Assembly: GCF_947503875.1 (NCBI RefSeq)
Contig: NZ_CANNFH010000002.1
Span: forward strand, 186,001-250,000
Direction of reading: 5' to 3'
Length of the DNA stretch: 64,000 bases
From: an uncultured Polaribacter sp.
GTDB lineage: Bacteria; Bacteroidota; Bacteroidia; Flavobacteriales; Flavobacteriaceae
Both the position numbers and the translations under genes were made by a program. Under the pieces are notes generated by a model. The model was not told the origin of the DNA and ran no database searches. It was given only the letters and a program-made list of their open reading frames with translations. Position 1 is the first letter of the stretch. Every line of letters starts with the position of its first letter. Positions 17,830 to 26,052 of this stretch are shown piece by piece.

Positions 17830-19200
17830 ATGCAGAAATCATTCGTACAAAAATACAACATTCCAGGACCAAGATATACCAGTTACCCAACAGTACCTTA
17901 TTGGAATAAAGCCGGAATTGAGAAACAAGATTGGATACAATCTTTTCAGAAATCTTTTAAAGAAAGTAATGCAACAGAAGGTATTAGTTTATACATTCAC
18001 TTACCTTTTTGTGAGAGTTTGTGCACGTTTTGTGCGTGTCATAAACACATTACTAAACGTCACGAAGTAGAAGAGGAATATATAGAAACCGTTTTAAAAG
18101 AATGGAAATTGTATGTGGCTTTGGTAGATGAAACGCCTATTGTGAAAGAGTTGCATTTGGGTGGTGGTACACCTACTTTTTTCTCTAAAGAAAATTTAAA
18201 GTACTTAATGGATGGCATTTTTGAGAATGCCAAAAGGCATAAAGATGCAGAATTTAGTTTTGAAGGCCATCCCAATAATACAACTAAAGCACAATTACAA
18301 ACGCTTTATAATTGTGGATTTACAAGGGTTAGTTTTGGCGTACAAGATTATAACGAAAAAGTACAAATTGCCATTCATAGAATTCAGCCTTTTGGAGCTG
18401 TTGAGCAAGTTACTAAATGGTCTAGAGAAATTGGTTATACTTCTGTTAGTCACGATTTAATTTTTGGGTTACCACACCAAACTAAAGAAAACGTAATTTA
18501 TACTATTAATAAGACCAAAGAATTACAACCCGATAGAATTTCATTTTACAGTTATGCACACGTGCCTTGGGTAAAAGGTGTGGGACAAAGAGGTTTTAAT
18601 GAAGACGATTTGCCAAAAAATGACGAAAAAAGAGAATTGTACGAAATTGGTAAAGAATTATTTGCAGAATTAGGGTACGAAGAAATTGGGATGGATCATT
18701 TCGCGCTAAAAACCGACAGTTTATTTGAAGCGACCATCAACAAAACCTTGCATAGAAATTTTATGGGTTATACAGCTAACAAGACTTTGTTAATGATTGG
18801 TTTGGGTATGTCTGCAATTTCCGATTCTTGGTATGCATTTGCACAAAATGTAAAAACAGTAAAAGAATATCAACAGTTGGTAAATCAAGGTGAAATTCCA
18901 ATTTTTAGAGGACATTTATTATCCGAAGAAGACAGAATTATAAGAAAGCATATTTTAAATATGATGTGTCATTTCTCCACTACGTGGGATGAAAAATCGA
19001 CTGAAATAAAAAATATAGAGAAACATTTAGTATTGTTAGAAGAAATGCAAAACGATGGTTTGGTTTTTATTGATAAAAAAGCAAAAACCTTAACCATACC
19101 AGAAGAAGCACGACCTTATGTAAGAAATATTTGTATGGCTTTTGACGTACACTTATTAGAAAATAAGCCAAAAACACAACTATTTTCTATGACTATTTAG
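17830..19200 (+). CDS. hemN: Oxygen-independent coproporphyrinogen III dehydrogenase (radical SAM)
   Basis: 456 residues, the usual length for HemN. It oxidatively decarboxylates coproporphyrinogen III in heme synthesis under low oxygen. The radical-SAM cluster motif is in HLPFCESLCTFCACH (Cys61, Cys65, Cys68, plus Cys70), preceded by PGPRYTSYPTVPYW, the HemN-specific N-terminus. LHLGGGTPTFF and SFGVQD are the SAM-binding strands. It is coupled to ccoI (2-bp gap), so copper delivery and heme synthesis are expressed together from the predicted FNR-type promoter; this fits the demand of a microaerobic oxidase. Confidence 0.96.
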   Translation: MQKSFVQKYNIPGPRYTSYPTVPYWNKAGIEKQDWIQSFQKSFKESNATEGISLYIHLPFCESLCTFCACHKHITKRHEVEEEYIETVLKEWKLYVALVDETPIVKELHLGGGTPTFFSKENLKYLMDGIFENAKRHKDAEFSFEGHPNNTTKAQLQTLYNCGFTRVSFGVQDYNEKVQIAIHRIQPFGAVEQVTKWSREIGYTSVSHDLIFGLPHQTKENVIYTINKTKELQPDRISFYSYAHVPWVKGVGQRGFNEDDLPKNDEKRELYEIGKELFAELGYEEIGMDHFALKTDSLFEATINKTLHRNFMGYTANKTLLMIGLGMSAISDSWYAFAQNVKTVKEYQQLVNQGEIPIFRGHLLSEEDRIIRKHILNMMCHFSTTWDEKSTEIKNIEKHLVLLEEMQNDGLVFIDKKAKTLTIPEEARPYVRNICMAFDVHLLENKPKTQLFSMTI

Positions 19201-19212
19201 GTTTTCTATGTC

Positions 19213-19296
19213 TTTTCGACCTTGTGGAGAAATCTCGCTAGAACTGTAAACTTTGTGTGAGTTACTTTATGGGACTTCTCTTAAAATCGAAGTGAC
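19213..19296. repeat. Degenerate hairpin-type intergenic repeat (TTCGAC...AGAAATCTC family)
   Basis: TTTTCGACCTTGTGGAGAAA with TCTC at 19213-19236 is roughly mirrored by GACTTCTCTTAAAATCGAAG at about 19273-19292. Related sequence occurs at 24721-24752 and 49811-49836. Together they look like decayed copies of a dispersed intergenic repeat. Confidence 0.45.
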
Positions 19297-19442
19297 AAAT
19301 ATTGTGGGCTTACTCAGTCGTTTAAACCATAAAACTAATTAAAACTCAATTTTACCATTTCAATATGAGACTTTTTAGGCGATTGAGAAACCTTACATCC
19401 ACTTCTCTATTTTGTGATTTCTATTTATTACAAATTAACTAA

Positions 19443-19515
19443 GTCAGTCTGAGCTTGTCGAAGACCCACGCAATTTAGAACTTTATGAGCAACACTTCGA
19501 CAAGCTCAGTGTGAC
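19443..19515. repeat. REP-like inverted repeat built on CTGAGCTTGTCGAAG
   Basis: The left arm 19443-19463 (core CTGAGCTTGTCGAAG) and right arm 19495-19515 (CTTCGACAAGCTCAG core) are inverted 21-mers with two mismatches, separated by 31 bp. They lie in the 598-bp stretch between hemN and ccoS, which holds no gene. Similar palindromes occur between genes in many bacteria, which points to a REP-type element. Confidence 0.75.
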
Positions 19516-19609
19516 TTTTTGCTTTTTAATTGTTTTTAGTTTGTGTTCTATTTTTATTGAATTTTCAGTAAATTAATACTCATAACATCTTGCAATATAT
19601 ACTAAATAA

Positions 19610-19630
19610 GTCAGTCTGAGCTTGTCGAAG
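19610..19630. repeat. Third copy of the 21-bp REP-like arm
   Basis: Identical over 21 bp to the arm at 19443-19463 and in the same orientation; no inverted partner follows. Its presence so close to the paired copy suggests partial deletion of a second element. Confidence 0.75.
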
Positions 19631-19730
19631 ACCCTGTAAAGTTTAGAGTTTAAAAGGTATAATTCTAAATTCTCTTGATACCTTTTAAACTATAAAAAAA
19701 AACCTCTTTTTTAAGATAATTTTAAGAAAC

Positions 19731-19744
19731 ATGACAATTGTCAT
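19731..19744. promoter_or_regulatory. Predicted FNR-type operator ATGACAATTGTCAT
   Basis: A perfect 14-bp palindrome. Its centre at 19737.5 is 29.5 bp upstream of the -7 box at 19767, placing it near -41 of the oxidase transcript, the class II activator position. The core TGA-N6-TCA matches the operator before ccoI, with the same downstream ATATTTTA. Confidence 0.72.
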
Positions 19745-19766
19745 ATTTTAAAAAAACAATCAAAAC

Positions 19767-19774
19767 TATCTTTG
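19767..19774 (+). promoter_or_regulatory. -7 element TATCTTTG of the cbb3 operon
   Basis: Exact TAnnTTTG match. It covers the TTG at 19772, so that codon cannot start ccoS; the ATG at 19799 is the start. Confidence 0.6.
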
Positions 19775-19798
19775 AACTATCAAATTATCAGGCAAGAT

Positions 19799-19975
19799 AT
19801 GAGCGTAATATACCTACTTCTAACACTAAGTATTTTAGTGGCAATAATATTCTTTATTGCATTTATTTATTCAGTAAAAAAAGGGCAGTATGATGATGCT
19901 TACACACCATCTGTTCGTATGCTGTTTGATGATGAACTTGTTATCAAAAAAACCAAAAAACTAACAAAAGATTAA
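19799..19975 (+). CDS. ccoS: cbb3-type oxidase assembly protein CcoS
   Basis: 58 residues starting at ATG 19799 (MSVIYLLLTLSILVAIIFF), with one membrane helix and the family signature YSVKKGQYDD followed by RMLFDDE. CcoS is needed for insertion of heme and copper cofactors into cbb3 oxidase. Placement as first gene of the operon, 10 bp before ccoNO, is the usual Bacteroidota order. The short length and conserved DDE near the C-terminus fit the family. Confidence 0.93.
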   Translation: MSVIYLLLTLSILVAIIFFIAFIYSVKKGQYDDAYTPSVRMLFDDELVIKKTKKLTKD

Positions 19976-19985
19976 ATTTTAAATT

Positions 19986-22160
19986 ATGGAAATGCAACAA
20001 TTTTATTACGATAATAAAATCGTAAAAAAGTTTATTTACGCAACCTTACTGTGGGGAATAGTAGGTATGTCTGTAGGTTTACTTTTAGCTTTAATGTTTT
20101 TATTCCCAAACTTAACAGATGGTATATCTTGGTTAAGCTTTGGTCGTTTAAGACCATTACACACCAATGCAGTAATTTTTGCCTTTGTAGGTAACGCAAT
20201 TTATGCAGGTGTTTATTATTCGTTACAACGTTTGTTAAAAGCAAGAATGGCTAGTAACTTTTTAAGTAACTTTAATTTTTGGGGATGGCAAGCAATTATT
20301 GTAGCAGCAGCTATAACACTTCCATTAGGGTATACATCATCTAAAGAATATGCAGAATTAGAATGGCCAATAGATATTGCCATTGCTTTGGTTTGGGTAG
20401 CTTTTGGTGTAAACATGATTTGGACAATCTTACAAAGAAGACAACGTCACTTGTATGTAGCAGTTTGGTTCTATTTAGGAACTTTTGTAACAGTTGCAGT
20501 ATTGCATATTTTTAATAGTTTGGCATTACCAGTTGGTATGTTAAAATCATATTCTGTTTACGCAGGTGTGCAAGATGCATTAGTACAATGGTGGTATGGT
20601 CATAATGCAGTTGCTTTTTTCTTAACCACTCCGTTTTTAGGTTTAATGTATTATTTTGTGCCTAAAGCAGCAAACAGACCAGTTTATTCTTATAAATTAT
20701 CTATCGTTCACTTTTGGTCTTTAATCTTCATTTACATTTGGGCAGGACCACACCATTTATTATACACAGCTTTACCAGATTGGGCACAAAATTTAGGAGT
20801 TGCCTTTTCTGTAATGTTAATTGCACCATCTTGGGGTGGTATGATAAACGGTTTGTTAACCTTAAGAGGTGCTTGGGATAAGGTAAGAACAGACCCTGTT
20901 TTAAAATTTATGGTGGTGGCAATTACCGGTTATGGTATGGCAACTTTTGAAGGGCCAATGTTATCACTTAAAAATGTAAATGCAATTGCACACTTTTCAG
21001 ATTGGATTATTGCACACGTGCATGTTGGTGCATTAGCATGGAACGGATTTTTAGCATTTGGTATGTTGTACTGGATGATACCAAGATTATTTAAAACCAC
21101 TTTATATTCTAAAGCATTAGCAAACGTACATTTCTGGATTGGTACTTTAGGTATTATTCTATATGCATTACCAATGTATGTAGCAGGTTTTGTGCAAGCT
21201 TCTATGTGGAAACAATTTAACCCAGATGGTTCTTTAGCTTACGGTAACTTTTTAGAAACTGTAAACGAAATTATACCAATGTATTGGATGCGTGCCATTG
21301 GTGGTAGTATGTACATTGTAGGTGCAATTGTAATGTTGTACAATGTAGTTAGAACTGTAAAAGCGGGTAGTGCTGTTACAGATGAATTGGCAGAAGCAGC
21401 AGCTTTACCAAAAGTACCAAAATACAGAACAAAAGGGGAAGCATACCACACTTGGTTAGAAAGAAAACCAGTAAAATTAACCATTTATGCAACTGTAGCT
21501 ATTTTAATTGGTGGTGCTGTACAAATTATACCAACTTTATTGGTAAAATCTAATATACCAACAATTAGTAGTGTAAAACCTTACACACCTTTAGAGTTAG
21601 AAGGTAGAGATTTATACATAAGAGAAGGTTGTGTTGGGTGTCACTCTCAAATGGTAAGACCTTTTAGAAGTGAAGTAGAACGTTATGGAGAATACTCTAA
21701 AGCGGGAGAGTTTGTTTATGATCATCCATTTTTATGGGGAAGTAAACGTACTGGGCCAGATTTACATAGAGTAGGTGCAAAATATTTAGATGTCTGGCAT
21801 TTCAAACATATGTATGAACCAGTAAGTACTTCTGAAGGTTCTATTATGCCATCTTATAAATGGTTAATTAGAGATAGATTAGACAAATCTTCAACTCAAG
21901 ATAAAATGAGAGTTATGGTTTCTTTAGGTGTACCTTACTCAGAAGAAGAAATAGTAAGTGCAATGAAAAGTATGGATTTACAAAGCTCTGAAATTGCAGA
22001 AAATTTAATGAAAGATGATGATATTAAGACGTCAATGACAAATAATAACAAAGATTTTATTCCATTAAAAGATAGAGAAATTGTAGCTTTAATTGCTTAC
22101 ATACAACGTTTAGGAACAGATATTAAGGTAAAGGAAGAACAACAAATCAGTAAAAAATAA
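19986..22160 (+). CDS. ccoNO: Fused cbb3 cytochrome oxidase subunits I and II (CcoN-CcoO)
   Basis: 724 residues. Residues 1 to about 475 are CcoN: many membrane helices with heme and CuB ligands in RPLHTN (His59), YGHNAVAF (His206), AGPHH (His256/257) and the HFSDWIIAHVHVG helix (His336, 344, 346). After a linker (TKGEAYHTWLERKPV) comes a membrane anchor and CcoO, with the c-type heme site EGCVGCH (Cys549, Cys552, His553). In Proteobacteria these are separate genes; fusion is common in Bacteroidota. It reduces oxygen to water at the inner membrane while pumping protons. No internal stop or frameshift is visible across the junction. Confidence 0.97.
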   Translation: MEMQQFYYDNKIVKKFIYATLLWGIVGMSVGLLLALMFLFPNLTDGISWLSFGRLRPLHTNAVIFAFVGNAIYAGVYYSLQRLLKARMASNFLSNFNFWGWQAIIVAAAITLPLGYTSSKEYAELEWPIDIAIALVWVAFGVNMIWTILQRRQRHLYVAVWFYLGTFVTVAVLHIFNSLALPVGMLKSYSVYAGVQDALVQWWYGHNAVAFFLTTPFLGLMYYFVPKAANRPVYSYKLSIVHFWSLIFIYIWAGPHHLLYTALPDWAQNLGVAFSVMLIAPSWGGMINGLLTLRGAWDKVRTDPVLKFMVVAITGYGMATFEGPMLSLKNVNAIAHFSDWIIAHVHVGALAWNGFLAFGMLYWMIPRLFKTTLYSKALANVHFWIGTLGIILYALPMYVAGFVQASMWKQFNPDGSLAYGNFLETVNEIIPMYWMRAIGGSMYIVGAIVMLYNVVRTVKAGSAVTDELAEAAALPKVPKYRTKGEAYHTWLERKPVKLTIYATVAILIGGAVQIIPTLLVKSNIPTISSVKPYTPLELEGRDLYIREGCVGCHSQMVRPFRSEVERYGEYSKAGEFVYDHPFLWGSKRTGPDLHRVGAKYLDVWHFKHMYEPVSTSEGSIMPSYKWLIRDRLDKSSTQDKMRVMVSLGVPYSEEEIVSAMKSMDLQSSEIAENLMKDDDIKTSMTNNNKDFIPLKDREIVALIAYIQRLGTDIKVKEEQQISKK

Positions 22161-22165
22161 AAATT

Positions 22166-22330
22166 ATGTTTAAGTTTTTAAAAGGACATTTAGAGAGTAT
22201 TACTGGTATAGAAATTTATCCAATAATATCGTTAGTTATATTTTTCACCTTTTTTGTAGTCTTGTTTTGGTGGGTGTTTACCGCTAAAAAAGAATACATC
22301 AATAAGGTAAGTCAAATGCCATTAGATTAA
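22166..22330 (+). CDS. ccoQ: Small cbb3 oxidase subunit CcoQ-like (54 aa)
   Basis: A 54-residue ORF, shorter than most automatic cut-offs: starts MFKFLKGHLESITGIE, has one membrane helix (about 19-40, ending WWVFTAKKEY) and ends at TAA 22328-22330. It fills the gap between ccoNO (5 bp before) and ccoP (19 bp after), where CcoQ is expected. A single helix followed by a basic/aromatic KKEY segment fits CcoQ, which stabilises the oxidase complex. The assignment is by position and topology, since CcoQ sequences are poorly conserved. Confidence 0.82.
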   Translation: MFKFLKGHLESITGIEIYPIISLVIFFTFFVVLFWWVFTAKKEYINKVSQMPLD

Positions 22331-22349
22331 TTATTAAGCTTTAAAAAAA

Positions 22350-23222
22350 ATGAAAAAATCTTTTCAATCTACAATATATGTAGTTTTTGTAATTGTTACG
22401 TTTATAGCACTTGCAAAATCGTTTATGGTGTACGAAAACCCATTTAGTATTTATGAGAATCCATTAGTTTGGTTGGCTTTAATTGGTTTTATTTTAGTAG
22501 TTGTACTAAAAGAAATGGTAAATGTTATTGCCATTAAAAAAGCAACTGAGCTACAAAATGAAAAAGATGGCGTTGTTGCTGAAGATCCAAAATTGTGGAT
22601 TAAAAATTTATTGGCAAAATGGACTAGAGCTAAAGAAGTTGAGCAAGAAGAAGAAATTATTTTAGACCACAATTACGATGGTATTAGAGAGCTAGACAAT
22701 ACATTACCACCATGGTGGGTGTATATGTTTTATGCAACCATGGTTTTTGCAGTAGTCTATTTGGTAAGGTTTCATGTTTTAAATGACGATAACCAAATAA
22801 TGGAGTATGACAAAGCTGTTGCGCAAGCAAAAATGGAAGTAAGCAAATACAAAGCCACTGCTACCGATTTAATTACAGCAGAAAATGTAACCTTATTAAC
22901 AGAAGCATCAGATTTAAGTAGAGGTAAAGCTGTTTTTAATTTAAACTGTGCTTCTTGTCACTTAAAAGATGGTGGTGGACAAATAGGACCAAACTTAACA
23001 GACAAAAACTGGATTTTAGGTGGCGGAATTAAAAACGTTTTCAACACCATTTCTAATGGTGGTAGAGATGGTAAAGGTATGATTGCTTGGAACAAGACGC
23101 TAAAAGCAGCAGATATGGCAAAAGTAGCTAGTTATGTATTGTCTTTACAAGGCACAACGCCTGCAAAAGCAAAAGAACCACAAGGTGAAATCTGGGAAGA
23201 TACAGTTGAAGAAGAAAAGTAA
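22350..23222 (+). CDS. ccoP: cbb3 oxidase subunit III (CcoP), single-heme form
   Basis: 290 residues. Two N-terminal membrane helices (about 8-25, 38-55), a soluble loop, then the CcoP hallmark LPPWWVYMFYATMVFAVVY helix (119-137), and one cytochrome c domain with CASCH (Cys200, Cys203, His204). The axial methionine is probably in GKGMIAW. Proteobacterial CcoP has two CxxCH motifs; only one is present here, and the extra N-terminal helix resembles a fused subunit. It passes electrons to CcoO/CcoN. Encoded 19 bp after ccoQ, and ccoG follows after 11 bp. Confidence 0.95.
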   Translation: MKKSFQSTIYVVFVIVTFIALAKSFMVYENPFSIYENPLVWLALIGFILVVVLKEMVNVIAIKKATELQNEKDGVVAEDPKLWIKNLLAKWTRAKEVEQEEEIILDHNYDGIRELDNTLPPWWVYMFYATMVFAVVYLVRFHVLNDDNQIMEYDKAVAQAKMEVSKYKATATDLITAENVTLLTEASDLSRGKAVFNLNCASCHLKDGGGQIGPNLTDKNWILGGGIKNVFNTISNGGRDGKGMIAWNKTLKAADMAKVASYVLSLQGTTPAKAKEPQGEIWEDTVEEEK

Positions 23223-23233
23223 TTTTTTAAAAA

Positions 23234-24655
23234 ATGGAAACACCCAATAACGAACAATTTAGAGATAGTATTGGTACTATTACTGCTGATGGAAAGCGTT
23301 CTTGGGTTTTTCCTAAAAAACCTAGTGGTAAATTTTACAAATACAGAAGTTTAGTAAGTTACCTGTTATTAGCATTTTTACTGTCTGCGCCTTTTATAAA
23401 AATTAATGGTAATCAGTTTTTATTGTTTAATGTTTTAGAACGTAAATTTAATATTTTTAGCTTTCCGTTTTGGCCACAAGATTTTTATTTGTTGGTGGTT
23501 TCTATGATTGTTGGGGTAGTTTTTGTTATTCTATTTACTGTAATTTTTGGTCGTATTTTCTGTGGATGGATTTGTCCGCAAACCATTTTTTTAGAGATGG
23601 TTTTCAGAAAAATAGAATACTGGATAGATGGTGATAGAGGAAAACAAATTCGTTTAGACAAACAACCTTGGAATGCCGAAAAAATTAGAAAACGACTTCT
23701 AAAATGGTTTATCTTTTTTGTGATTTCCTTTTTAATTGCAAACGTATTTTTAGCCTATTTAATTGGTGGCGATACTTTGATAAGTTACATCACAGGAAAC
23801 CCTTTAGATAATGTTAGTACACTAATATCATTAACCATTTTTACTTGTGTTTTTTACTTTGTATTTGCGTGGTTTAGAGAGCAGGTTTGTATTATCGCTT
23901 GTCCTTATGGTAGGTTACAAGGCGTTTTATTAGACAATAAAACCATTAACGTTGCTTACGATTATAAACGTGGAGAAAGAGAGGAAGGAAGATCTAAATT
24001 CAAGAAAAATGAAGATAGAGAAGCCTTAGGAAAAGGAGATTGTATAGATTGTAAACAATGTGTAGTAGTTTGCCCAACAGGTATAGATATTAGAAATGGT
24101 ACACAATTAGAGTGTGTAAATTGTACGGCTTGTATAGATGAATGTGACCATATAATGGAAAGCATAAATTTACCAAAAGGATTAATTCGTTATGCAAGTG
24201 AAGATAATATTGCAAAAAAGAACCCTTTTCAGTTTACAGCAAGAATGAAAGGTTATTCTGCAGTATTATTAATTTTGGTAGGTATTTTAATTGGCATGTT
24301 ATTTTTAAGAAATGATGTGGAAGCTACTATCTTAAGATTACCAGGTCAATTATATCAACAAAAAGAAAATAACATTATTAGTAATGTTTATACCTTTAAA
24401 GTGATTAATAAAACATCTAAAAATATAGAAGATGTGAGTTATAAAATTTTATCTCATAAAGGTGAAATAAAACTGGTGTCTAATCATAATTTTGTGGTTC
24501 CAAAACAAGGTTTAGCAGAAGGTACTTTGTTTATAGAACTAAATGCATCCGCTTTAAAAAGCGATAAAGATAAACTAGAAATAGGCGTTTATAGTGGTGA
24601 TAAATTGATAGAAACTACCATAACTAATTTTCTAGGACCAAGGAGTTATAAATAA
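23234..24655 (+). CDS. ccoG: cbb3 oxidase assembly ferredoxin-like protein CcoG
   Basis: 473 residues: membrane helices in the N-terminal half, with FCGWICPQTIFLEMVFR between them, two 4Fe-4S motifs (CIDCKQCVVVCPTG and CVNCTACIDECDH), a further helix (AVLLILVGILIGMLFL) and a C-terminal periplasmic Ig-like domain. CcoG (RdxA/FixG) is thought to reduce Cu(II) during assembly of the CuB site. Sits between ccoP and ccoH in the expected order; the 118 bp after it carries degenerate repeats. Confidence 0.95.
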   Translation: METPNNEQFRDSIGTITADGKRSWVFPKKPSGKFYKYRSLVSYLLLAFLLSAPFIKINGNQFLLFNVLERKFNIFSFPFWPQDFYLLVVSMIVGVVFVILFTVIFGRIFCGWICPQTIFLEMVFRKIEYWIDGDRGKQIRLDKQPWNAEKIRKRLLKWFIFFVISFLIANVFLAYLIGGDTLISYITGNPLDNVSTLISLTIFTCVFYFVFAWFREQVCIIACPYGRLQGVLLDNKTINVAYDYKRGEREEGRSKFKKNEDREALGKGDCIDCKQCVVVCPTGIDIRNGTQLECVNCTACIDECDHIMESINLPKGLIRYASEDNIAKKNPFQFTARMKGYSAVLLILVGILIGMLFLRNDVEATILRLPGQLYQQKENNIISNVYTFKVINKTSKNIEDVSYKILSHKGEIKLVSNHNFVVPKQGLAEGTLFIELNASALKSDKDKLEIGVYSGDKLIETTITNFLGPRSYK

Positions 24656-24752
24656 GTTGGTAGTCATTAGTGGTCAGTTCGCAGTCGTTAGTTTTGAGAA
24701 ATAAAGAATACCGTAAAATTATCATTTCGACGAAAGTAGAAGTCTCATTATC
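24656..24752. repeat. Degenerate intergenic repeats between ccoG and ccoH
   Basis: Positions 24656-24695 are a loose run of ~8-bp units built on AGT/CAGT (GTAGTCATTAG, GTCAGTTCGCAGTCGTTAG), without an exact period. Positions 24721-24752 carry ATCATTTCGACGAAAGTAGA followed by AGTCTCATTATC, similar to the elements at 19213 and 49811. No promoter or terminator is evident, so transcription may read through to ccoH. Confidence 0.45.
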
Positions 24753-24773
24753 AAACAGAAAAAATAAAAAATT

Positions 24774-25220
24774 ATGAAATTTAATTGGGGAACAGGAATT
24801 GTAATTGCCATTATAGGTTTTATAGCCTTTATTATGTATTTCGTAATTACAATGAGTACAGACAATACCTATAGTCATGATTTGGTTACAGAGAAATACT
24901 ACCAAAAAGAATTAGGCTTTCAAAACGAAATTGATGCAGAAAAAAATGCCAATAATTTAAAAGAAAAAATTACAGTTCAAAGAACTGCAAAAGGTTTACA
25001 AATAGCATTCCCTAAAGATTTTGCCCCTAACAAAATTAAAGGAAAAGTGTTCCTATATAGACCATCTAATAAACAATTAGATTTTGAAATACCTATTTCA
25101 ACTTCTAATACATATTTGCTCGTGCCTGAGAAACGTTTAGTAGATGGTCGTTGGAACATTAATATAGGTTTTAAATATAAAAATAAAGAATATCTAGTTA
25201 AAAAAGAAATTGTGTATTAA
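24774..25220 (+). CDS. ccoH: CcoH/FixH-family oxidase assembly protein
   Basis: 148 residues: a short cytosolic start (MKFNWGTGIV), one membrane helix (about 8-26), a motif YSHDLVTEKYYQKELGFQ typical of FixH, then a periplasmic beta-rich domain ending in the DGRWNINIGF strand. FixH/CcoH interacts with the P-type ATPase and is required for stable cbb3 assembly. Its stop overlaps the next start by 1 bp (TAATG), so the two are translationally coupled. Confidence 0.92.
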   Translation: MKFNWGTGIVIAIIGFIAFIMYFVITMSTDNTYSHDLVTEKYYQKELGFQNEIDAEKNANNLKEKITVQRTAKGLQIAFPKDFAPNKIKGKVFLYRPSNKQLDFEIPISTSNTYLLVPEKRLVDGRWNINIGFKYKNKEYLVKKEIVY

Positions 25221-25918
25221 TGTTTTTATCTGCGCTCATATTTGGTTTATTAGGTAGTTTCCACTGCGTGGGAATGTGCGGGCCTATTGCTTTTATGATG
25301 CCAATAGACAGAGTAAATAAAACAAAAGGTTTTTTTCAAATACTAAGTTATCATTTAGGTAGATTATTAACCTATAGCCTTATTGGGTTATTATTTGGGT
25401 TTTTAGGAAAGGGATTTTTCTTATTTGGTTTTCAACAGCAAATTTCTATAATAGCAGGTATTTTAATGATTGCTTTTATCGTTTTTCCAAGATTGTTTAA
25501 AAAAATAACGTTTTCTGCTAAACTTACTTCTATTATAGGGAAACTTAAAAATGCTTTAGGTAAAGAATTAAAAAAGAAAGGAAATGATACTTTTTTTACC
25601 ATTGGTTTTTTAAACGGTTTTTTACCTTGTGGGTTGGTTTATATGGCTCTTTTTGGTGCTTTAGCTACCACAAATGCTTTTTCTGGTAGTTTGTATATGT
25701 TTTTATTCGGTTTAGGAACAATTCCATTAATGACTTCTGTAGTCTATTTAGGTAACTTTACAAAAGGTGCTTTTCGTAAAAAATTGCAAAAGGCAATACC
25801 TGTTTTAGTAGTTTGTATAGGTCTTCTTTTTATTATACGGGGTTTGGGTTTAGGAATACCTTATGTTTCTCCAGCCCCGGTTTTAGATTTAGTTGCATCT
25901 GGTAAAATTTGTCATTAG
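25220..25918 (+). CDS. SafE/DsbD2-type membrane protein linked to cbb3 biogenesis
   Basis: 232 residues with six or so membrane helices. The N-terminus GSFHCVGMCGPIAFMMP and the later GFLNGFLPCGLVYMALFGA are the paired Cys-containing motifs of the 'sulfite exporter TauE/SafE family' (DsbD_2 domain) proteins found at the end of cbb3 operons. The cysteines and nearby His/Met suggest copper or thiol chemistry in oxidase maturation; sulfite export is unlikely here. The assignment to copper is inference from position. After its stop (25919-26017) no gene is seen; an imperfect AT-rich hairpin may terminate the operon. Confidence 0.87.
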   Translation: MFLSALIFGLLGSFHCVGMCGPIAFMMPIDRVNKTKGFFQILSYHLGRLLTYSLIGLLFGFLGKGFFLFGFQQQISIIAGILMIAFIVFPRLFKKITFSAKLTSIIGKLKNALGKELKKKGNDTFFTIGFLNGFLPCGLVYMALFGALATTNAFSGSLYMFLFGLGTIPLMTSVVYLGNFTKGAFRKKLQKAIPVLVVCIGLLFIIRGLGLGIPYVSPAPVLDLVASGKICH

Positions 25919-26017
25919 TATTTTTTAGAGTAATCAAACACAATAAAAAAAAGATTCAATTGTTTTATTAGTGTGTTAAAAGTACATTATAAAACTCCAT
26001 AGTATCAATAAAAACAA

Positions 26018-26025
26018 TATATTTG
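26018..26025 (+). promoter_or_regulatory. -7 element TATATTTG before the sprF-like gene
   Basis: Exact TAnnTTTG match that covers the TTG at 26023, so the start must be the ATG at 26053. Confidence 0.5.
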
Positions 26026-26052
26026 ATTCTTTTCTTAAAAACGATAACTTTA

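Noticed and set aside
19201-19798. A hidden small gene in the hemN-ccoS gap
   Set aside because: No ORF with coding character; the region is repeats plus the operator and promoter of the oxidase operon.
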